Shown here: positions 58,710 to 64,000 of the stretch, piece after piece
Position numbering within the stretch: the first letter of the stretch is position 1
How the letters are laid out: each line of letters opens with the position of its first letter
DNA from: Williamsia deligens
Lineage (GTDB): Bacteria > Actinomycetota > Actinomycetes > Mycobacteriales > Mycobacteriaceae
DNA: 64,000 nucleotides
Direction: 5' to 3'
NCBI RefSeq assembly: GCF_024171765.1
Contig: NZ_JAMTCI010000001.1
Span: 1,775,137 to 1,839,136, forward strand
Made by a program: the position numbers and the translations under genes
Notes under the pieces: generated by a model
Databases searched by the model: none
Seen by the model: the letters and a program-made list of their open reading frames with translations, nothing else
Told to the model about the DNA's origin: nothing

Positions 58710-59132
58710 TCAGGAGGACGAGCGGGAGCGTGCGAGACGCGCTGCGCTGCCGCGCAATCCACGCCATCCGAGCAGGAACAGACCCAGCACGATGGTCGCG
58801 ACGACGATGAAGCTCACGGCGATCCCCTGACCGAACTGATCGCGCAACACCATCCCGATCGCGACGGTGCACAGCCAGGTGATGATCCCGTCGGGGACGA
58901 CCCGCTCGGGACGGAAGTGGGGCACGCCTACCTGCTCGGTGTGCACGTGTGCCACGACGTACCCCACCGACCACCCGACGGCACCACCGGCGACGAACGG
59001 CCATGCGGTGGTGAGGATCCCGGTGACCGACAGGCCGTCGTCGTGGTTGAAGCGGCCGATGACCACGAACACGAGGATCGCGACGAGGTCGGCCACGACG
59101 GCGGCGGCGACGATCCGGCCCCGAGAGGTCAT
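58710..59132 (-). CDS. DUF3054 family membrane protein
   Basis: 140 aa with four spans. VAILVFVVIGRFNHDDGLSV then TTAWPFVAGGAVGWSVGYVV carries the R.NHD and PF..G...GW positions of DUF3054. Function unknown. Its ATG overlaps the stop of the gene upstream (ATGA). Confidence 0.8.
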   Translation of the reverse strand: MTSRGRIVAAAVVADLVAILVFVVIGRFNHDDGLSVTGILTTAWPFVAGGAVGWSVGYVVAHVHTEQVGVPHFRPERVVPDGIITWLCTVAIGMVLRDQFGQGIAVSFIVVATIVLGLFLLGWRGLRGSAARLARSRSSS

Positions 59133-60202
59133 GCGGTCTCCTCCTCGATCTCAGCGTCGGTGTCGGCGAGAGCCTGACGGAACATGACCGCGATGACCAC
59201 CCATCCGACGAGCGCGACCAACAGGTAACTGATCAGGCGGTAGACGAGGACGGCGGTCACGGCCTCGCCGGCACCCATCCCCGCCGAGGTGAGCGCGGGC
59301 ACCAGCACCGCGTCGACGACGCCGAGGCCGCCGGGGAGGAGGGGGAAGGCGGTTCCGACGGCCTTGCCGGCCGCGTACGCGACCGCGAGGCCGGCGATCC
59401 CGGGCTCACCCCCCACCGCGTAGCAGGCGAACGCGAGACAGGCGACGTCGGCGACCCAGTTGACGAGCGACCAGCCGAACGCGATCGAGGTGTCCTTGCC
59501 GGTGAGCTGCACCGCGCGGAGCTGGTCGACGATCTCGTGCCAGCGGGCCACACCGTGCTCGTGGTCCTTGTCGCGCATGTTGTTGAGGGCGTACAGCACC
59601 CGCGTCCCGACCGACTTCATGATCTCGGGGTGCGACGCGATGTACTGCGCGACGATGCCGAAGGCGAGGAAGCCGCCGACGGAGAAGATGACGGAGAACG
59701 GGCTGGTCTTCGCGCCCGCCAACAGGGCACCGCCGATGCCGAGCACGGCGAGCCCGACGCCCATCAGCAGTCCCGACATCACCACCTGCCAGGACGCCAC
59801 CACCGGCGACGCGCCCCACTTGCGGGTCTGGCGGTAGGTGAAGGCGGGGGCCAGGACGTTGCCGCCGGGCATGGTCTGGCTGACGGAGTTCGCGGCCAGC
59901 ACCACCGCGAGCGACCGCAGCTGGGACACCCGGACGCCTGCGGACCGGAGCAACGCCCGCTGGACCTGGGCGAAGCTGTCCATGGAGAACCCGGACGCGA
60001 CGATGCAGGCGACCACCCACCACCAGTGCAGGCTGCCCATGCTGCGCCACGCCTCGGTGAGCTTCGGCCAGACGAGGACCACCTCGACGGTGAGGACGAC
60101 GACGACCGCGGCGAGAGCCACCCATCGCACCCACCAGAACCGCCGACGCGTCGGTGCGGCGGGCGCGCCGTCGTCGGCGGCGTCGCCGGGCTGAGCCGTC
60201 AT
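59129..60202 (-). CDS. LPG-synthase-TM family (UPF0104) membrane protein
   Basis: 357 aa with about eight spans; SVSQTMPGGNVLAPAFTYRQ and AFPLLPGGLGVVDAVLVPAL are the two conserved PGG motifs of the family, related to flippase/synthase parts of MprF. The neighbourhood (zmp1, this gene, AI-2E gene) recalls the Rv0198c-Rv0205 region of M. tuberculosis. Substrate unknown, probably a lipid-linked compound. Co-transcribed with the DUF3054 gene. Confidence 0.82.
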   Translation of the reverse strand: MTAQPGDAADDGAPAAPTRRRFWWVRWVALAAVVVVLTVEVVLVWPKLTEAWRSMGSLHWWWVVACIVASGFSMDSFAQVQRALLRSAGVRVSQLRSLAVVLAANSVSQTMPGGNVLAPAFTYRQTRKWGASPVVASWQVVMSGLLMGVGLAVLGIGGALLAGAKTSPFSVIFSVGGFLAFGIVAQYIASHPEIMKSVGTRVLYALNNMRDKDHEHGVARWHEIVDQLRAVQLTGKDTSIAFGWSLVNWVADVACLAFACYAVGGEPGIAGLAVAYAAGKAVGTAFPLLPGGLGVVDAVLVPALTSAGMGAGEAVTAVLVYRLISYLLVALVGWVVIAVMFRQALADTDAEIEEETA

Positions 60203-60321
60203 GGGGGCCCAGCGTAGTCGCCGGGGTCGACGATCCGGGGTCACGACCTGCCCTCGGGCGCTACCCTCTCCCCCGACGGGACAGTCCATGGGGGGCGTTC
60301 CCGCGGGGGAGGGACCTTCTC

Positions 60322-61380
60322 GTGATCCGTCGTCACGTCGTGGGTGCGACCGCGTTCGCGGTGGCAGCGGCCCTGACCGTCGGTGTCGGCGGCGCGTCCG
60401 CGGACACCGCACCACCCAGCTCCGCCCCATCCGTCGCCGCACCGACCGGCGGGACGATCCTGGCGCTCGGGGGCAACAGCAACCCCGAGGGCCGGGACAT
60501 GGACACCGAGCTCTCGGGGTACATCTCGGGGAGGCCGGGCACCCAGTACGCCGGCCGCGCCTTCCGAATCGTCCAGTGGCCTGCGCAGACGCCGTTCACC
60601 GCGGGGTGGACCGGTCTCACGTACGACCAGTCGCAGCAGGCGGGCGTGGCCGCGCTGGAGACCGCCGTGGGCGGACCGCATGGTCCCGCCGGCCCGGTGC
60701 TCACGGTCGGCTACTCCGCGAGCGCCGGCGTGGTGATGAAGACCCTGCGCAAGTGGCAGCAGAGGCGGGACGCGGGCGGGACCGTGCCGTCGCCCGAGAG
60801 ACTCGGCGCGGTGGTGTTCGGCGACCCGAACCGGCCCAACGGCGGCGTGTTCGCCCGGTTCCCGGGTCTGTACGCGGCGCCGTTCGGCATGACGTTCGAC
60901 GGGGCCGCGCCCCGCACCGACTACCCGGTCACCGACATCAGCTGGGAGTACGACGGGGTCTCGGACTTCCCCCACGACCCGTCCAACAGCCTGGCCATGC
61001 TGAACGCGGCGTTCGGGTTCCTCGTCCACGGCAGCTACAAGGACGCCGATCCCACGAACACCGCGACCATCGCCTCCGACGTCACCGTCGGGAAGACCCG
61101 CTACATCACCATCCGCAACCGCTACATCCCGCTGCTGATGCCGCTGTACCTCGCGGGTGTGCCGACCCAGGTGCTCGACCGGATGGAGCCGTCCCTGCGC
61201 GCCCGCATCGAGCAGGCCTACGACCGGTCGGCGGGACCGGGCACGCCGACACCCGCCCGGATCGGCGCGGGCCAGTCGGCGCAGAAGATCATCGACCGGT
61301 ACGTCGCCGCGATCGCATCGAGCCGGACGACGTGGGACAGGGCACTCGCCCAGCACGCGGCGGCGGTCCCCGGGGGCTGA
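60322..61380 (+). CDS. Secreted PE-PPE-domain serine hydrolase
   Basis: 352 aa, GTG start. Signal peptide (VIRRHVVGATAFAVAAALTV, cut after ASA near 30). The mature part is an alpha/beta hydrolase of the PE-PPE type: GTILALGGNSNPEG, nucleophile elbow TVGYSASAGVVMKTLRKW, GDPNRPNGGVFARFPGLY and YDGVSDFPHDPSNSLA. Mycobacterial members act as acyltransferases or esterases that finish trehalose-based lipids outside the membrane. There is no C-terminal membrane anchor. Confidence 0.83.
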   Translation: MIRRHVVGATAFAVAAALTVGVGGASADTAPPSSAPSVAAPTGGTILALGGNSNPEGRDMDTELSGYISGRPGTQYAGRAFRIVQWPAQTPFTAGWTGLTYDQSQQAGVAALETAVGGPHGPAGPVLTVGYSASAGVVMKTLRKWQQRRDAGGTVPSPERLGAVVFGDPNRPNGGVFARFPGLYAAPFGMTFDGAAPRTDYPVTDISWEYDGVSDFPHDPSNSLAMLNAAFGFLVHGSYKDADPTNTATIASDVTVGKTRYITIRNRYIPLLMPLYLAGVPTQVLDRMEPSLRARIEQAYDRSAGPGTPTPARIGAGQSAQKIIDRYVAAIASSRTTWDRALAQHAAAVPGG

Positions 61381-61424
61381 CCGTCCGACACCGGCGGTCG
61401 CCGTCCGCGTGCCGTCGCCCGGGC

Positions 61425-61430
61425 TAGGGT
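61425..61430 (+). promoter_or_regulatory. -10 box of the leaderless AI-2E family gene
   Basis: TAGGGT, 6 nt before GTG 61437. Confidence 0.5.
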
Positions 61431-61436
61431 TGGCCG

Positions 61437-62690
61437 GTGAGTGACCGCAAGCCCGCCGTGGCCGACCGCGCCGACAGGTTGGCCGTGACCCCGCTGGTGC
61501 GCGCGACGTCCGAGTGGGCCTGGCGCCTGCTCATCATCGGTGTCCTGGTCTACGCGGTGATGTGGGTCGGTCATCGCTACGAGGCGGTGCTGGTCCCGGT
61601 CGCGCTGGGGATGCTGGGCACGGCGTTCCTCGTCCCCGTGGTCGACTGGCTCGACCGTCGCGGACTGCACCGCGGTGTGGCCGTCGCACTGACGCTCATC
61701 GTCGCGATCGGTGTGATCGCCGGCATCCTGACGTTCGTCGTCCAACAGTTCATCGACGGCCTGCCCGATCTCACCAACCAGGCGACCTCCACCATCGACT
61801 CGGTGAAGAGCTGGCTCGTGCACGGGCCCTTCGGGCTCGAGCAGAATCAGCTCGACCATGTCGGCAACGACTTCGTCGCGATGTTGCAGCGCAACCAGAG
61901 TGAGATCACCACCGGGGCGATCGCGACGGCCACCACGGTCACCGAGCTCGCGACCGGCGCCCTGCTGCTGCTGTTCCTGATGATCTTCTTCCTCTACGGC
62001 GGCGGGCAGATCTGGATGTTCGTCACCAAGCTGGTGCCGTCGTCCACCCGCGACCGCGTGCGTGTCGCCGGGCGTGCCGGCTTCGGCACCCTCGTCGGCT
62101 ACGTGCGGGCGACGGTCGCGGTGGCCGCCGTCGACGCGATCGGCATCGGTGTCGGGTTGGCCATCCTCCAGGTCCCCCTGGCGTTGCCACTGGCGTCGCT
62201 GGTGTTCATCGGTGCGTTCATCCCCATCGTCGGTGCACTGGTCACGGGTGCGCTCGCGGTCGTCGTGACCCTCGTGACCCAGGGCTGGATCGCGGCGGTG
62301 ATCGCGCTCGCGGTGGTGGTGGCGGTGATGCAGCTCGAGAGCCATGTGCTGCAGCCCTTCCTGCTCGGCCGCAGCGTGCGCGTCCATCCGGTCGGCGTGG
62401 TCCTGGGCATCGCGGGGGGCATCGTGACCGCGGGCATCATCGGCGGCCTGCTGGCCGTTCCGGTCATCGCGTTCCTGAACACCGCGATCCGATCCGTCCT
62501 CGGATCGGCACCTCCTCCGCCCGACGACACCTCGACGGTGTCCCCGGACGAGCCGCTGTGGGACAAGGCCGACCACCCCGGGATCGACGGGAGGCCGGAA
62601 CCGGCCGACGACACCGCGCCGGGTGACACCGCGCAGGACGCCACCGCGCGGGACGCCATCGGGGACGACGGGCGCGACCGGGGCGAGTGA
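61437..62690 (+). CDS. AI-2E family transporter-like membrane protein
   Basis: 417 aa, leaderless GTG start. Eight spans in the AI-2E (PerM/TqsA) layout, with the signature FIPIVGALVTGALAVVVTLV and QLESHVLQPFLLGRSVRVHP. The last 60 residues are acidic and disordered. Members export small molecules or ions; the name reflects one E. coli relative and not a known AI-2 role here. The M. tuberculosis equivalent is probably Rv0205. It shares one base (TGATG) with the next gene. Confidence 0.87.
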   Translation: MSDRKPAVADRADRLAVTPLVRATSEWAWRLLIIGVLVYAVMWVGHRYEAVLVPVALGMLGTAFLVPVVDWLDRRGLHRGVAVALTLIVAIGVIAGILTFVVQQFIDGLPDLTNQATSTIDSVKSWLVHGPFGLEQNQLDHVGNDFVAMLQRNQSEITTGAIATATTVTELATGALLLLFLMIFFLYGGGQIWMFVTKLVPSSTRDRVRVAGRAGFGTLVGYVRATVAVAAVDAIGIGVGLAILQVPLALPLASLVFIGAFIPIVGALVTGALAVVVTLVTQGWIAAVIALAVVVAVMQLESHVLQPFLLGRSVRVHPVGVVLGIAGGIVTAGIIGGLLAVPVIAFLNTAIRSVLGSAPPPPDDTSTVSPDEPLWDKADHPGIDGRPEPADDTAPGDTAQDATARDAIGDDGRDRGE

Positions 62691-63859
62691 TGTCCGCCGA
62701 GCGCACCGACGCCGACGATGCCGTCGGTCCGCTTTGGCGCGCCGGGCAGGTGTTCCGTGCGCTCACCGTCGTCTATGCACTCGGGTTCCAGATCGCCGTC
62801 GTCGACGAGCTCGAGCACCCCGCAGTGGGCGTGGCCGTCGCCGTCGCGGTCGTGGTGTGGTCGGTCGCCTGCGCCGTCGCCTACATCCGGGGATTCGGTC
62901 GGACCACCGCCTGGGTAGTGGTCGACGTCGTCGTGGTCTGCCTGCTCATGCTCAGCACCCTGGTCATCGCGTCGGGGCAGTGGCGGGCCGACCACCAGTC
63001 GGTGCCGACGACCCTGTGGGCGGCGAACGCCGTGATCTCCGCCGGGATCCAGACCGGTGCGATCGGCGGCGGTGTGGCCGCCCTCGCGGTCATCGTGTCG
63101 AGCACGGTGGCCAAGGGTTTCGTCATCGTCGACCTCACCCGGAACTCCGCCGTCGTCATCCTGCTCGCGCTCGGGGTGGTGATCGGTATGGGCTCGGTCG
63201 CGTTGCGGCGTGCGACCGTCCGGCTCGGCGAGGCGACGCGACTCGCCGCGGCGACCGCGGAACGCGACCGCCTGTCCCGCCACGTCCACGACGGTGTGCT
63301 GCAGGTGCTGGCGCTCATCGCCCGCCGCGGACGGGAGATCGGCGGTCCCACCGGCGATCTGGCCGAGCTGGCGGCCGAGCAGGAACGACTGCTGCGCGCG
63401 CTCCTCGGTGACACCGGCACGTCCCGCATGCCGACTGCGCACGGTACGACGCGTGACCTCGCCGCCGACCTGCGGGCACGGGCCGACGACCGGGTGACCG
63501 TCAGCGCGCCGGCGGCACCGATCACCCTGCCCGCCGACCATGTCGCCGAGATCGTCGGGGCGGTCGACAACGCCCTGGACAACGCGGCGCGGCACGCGGG
63601 CGCCGACGCACGGGTCTACGTGCTGCTCGAGGACCTGGCGGACACGGTCGTGGTGAGCGTGCGGGACGACGGCGTCGGCATGGCACCGGGGCGGCTGCCG
63701 GAGGCAGCTGCCCAGGGGCGCCTCGGCGTCCGACAGGCGATCGTCGGGCGCATCGAGGCTCTCGGTGGCAGCGCGCGCGTGGAGACGGCCCCGGGCGCCG
63801 GAACCGAATGGGAGTTCACCGTGCCGCGACGACCCGACAGCGTGAGGACGAGACGATGA
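62690..63859 (+). CDS. MacS-type sensor histidine kinase
   Basis: 389 aa. Five to six spans in the first 170 residues form the MacS-type sensor part, then the phospho-acceptor box RLSRHVHDGVLQVLALIARR and the ATP-binding sequence DNALDNAARHAGADARVYVL with VSVRDDGVGMAPGRL. Overlaps the AI-2E gene and the response regulator gene (ATGA). Signal unknown; the transcript links it to two membrane proteins. Confidence 0.87.
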   Translation: MSAERTDADDAVGPLWRAGQVFRALTVVYALGFQIAVVDELEHPAVGVAVAVAVVVWSVACAVAYIRGFGRTTAWVVVDVVVVCLLMLSTLVIASGQWRADHQSVPTTLWAANAVISAGIQTGAIGGGVAALAVIVSSTVAKGFVIVDLTRNSAVVILLALGVVIGMGSVALRRATVRLGEATRLAAATAERDRLSRHVHDGVLQVLALIARRGREIGGPTGDLAELAAEQERLLRALLGDTGTSRMPTAHGTTRDLAADLRARADDRVTVSAPAAPITLPADHVAEIVGAVDNALDNAARHAGADARVYVLLEDLADTVVVSVRDDGVGMAPGRLPEAAAQGRLGVRQAIVGRIEALGGSARVETAPGAGTEWEFTVPRRPDSVRTRR

Positions 63860-64000
63860 TCGACCAGGACCCGACACCGGCGACGCGGACCCGGGTGATG
63901 GTGGTCGACGACCACCCCATCTGGCGGGACGGCGTCGCCCGCGATCTCTCCGACGACGGGTTCGACGTCGTCGCCACCGCCGACAGCGTGCGGGCCGCCG
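63856..64000 (+). CDS. Response regulator (N-terminal part)
   Basis: Only 48 codons before the right edge. RVMVVDDHPIWRDGVARDLS shows the paired Asp residues of a NarL-type receiver. The ATG overlaps the kinase stop by 4 bp, so it is the cognate regulator of the MacS-type kinase. Confidence 0.85.
   Translation, partial: MIDQDPTPATRTRVMVVDDHPIWRDGVARDLSDDGFDVVATADSVRAA

Noticed and set aside
1-64000. tRNA, rRNA, insertion sequence or prophage
   Set aside because: No clover-leaf with TTCRA-type loop, no transposase or integrase motif and no phage structural gene was noticed when reading both strands; a covariance search would settle the RNA part.

Overview
The window is high-GC actinobacterial chromosome of the mycolic-acid order Mycobacteriales, most like Gordonia. 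The genus is inference. The order is supported by dprE1-dprE2-aftA for arabinan synthesis, a Zmp1-type M13 peptidase, fadA-fadB, a SigG-like sigma factor, KstR-type operators, a MacS-type kinase and many leaderless ATG/GTG starts 6-8 nt after a TANNNT -10 box. I see about 60 protein genes and no rRNA, tRNA, CRISPR array, insertion sequence or prophage.

Layout. 1-4.4 kb: cell-wall genes aftA (cut by the window edge), dprE2 and dprE1, then an SDR and a Nudix gene. 4.4-14.3 kb: a DUF4190 protein, FAD and MDR oxidoreductases, SelO, and a TetR / acyl-CoA dehydrogenase / phosphotransferase group. Three intergenic arrays of one 21-bp repeat family lie here. 14.3-23.2 kb: small enzymes, a secreted LecA-like protein, an MFS exporter with divergent TetR, a ClgR-like regulator, a two-component system, a VOC protein and a SigG-like sigma factor. 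23.2-27.9 kb: organosulfur scavenging (SsuD- and SfnG-type monooxygenases plus a shortened SfnB-like protein) divergent from a ROK regulator, which is preceded by a leaderless 33-codon leader ORF. 27.9-31.8 kb: a DrrAB-type exporter, an epimerase and its divergent TetR with two palindromic operators. 31.8-39.8 kb: a two-domain fatty acyl-CoA reductase, SurE, an Nei/Fpg glycosylase, then hydrolase, AlkB, a FemAB-like acyltransferase and an enoyl-CoA hydratase with a KstR-type site. 39.9-43 kb: molybdate uptake (HTH-TOBE regulator, modABC). 43-49.3 kb: an adenylyl cyclase and a tandem-TetR regulator in one operon, divergent from fadA-fadB. 49.4-53.2 kb: a Baeyer-Villiger-type monooxygenase, an HsaD-like hydrolase under a KstR-type palindrome, a GAF-ANTAR protein and a DoxX-like protein. 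53.2-64 kb: Zmp1, a PBP-like lipoprotein whose three catalytic motifs are missing, an ABC-F protein, membrane proteins, a PE-PPE-domain hydrolase, an AI-2E family protein and a MacS-type kinase with its regulator (cut by the right edge).

The main themes are lipid and sterol catabolism, cell envelope, and sulfur and molybdenum supply, each with a local regulator beside it. The most notable items are the 21-bp repeat family, the coupling of cyclase and tandem TetR to fadAB, the leader ORF in the sulfur locus, the motif-less PBP and the AlkB-FemAB pairing.
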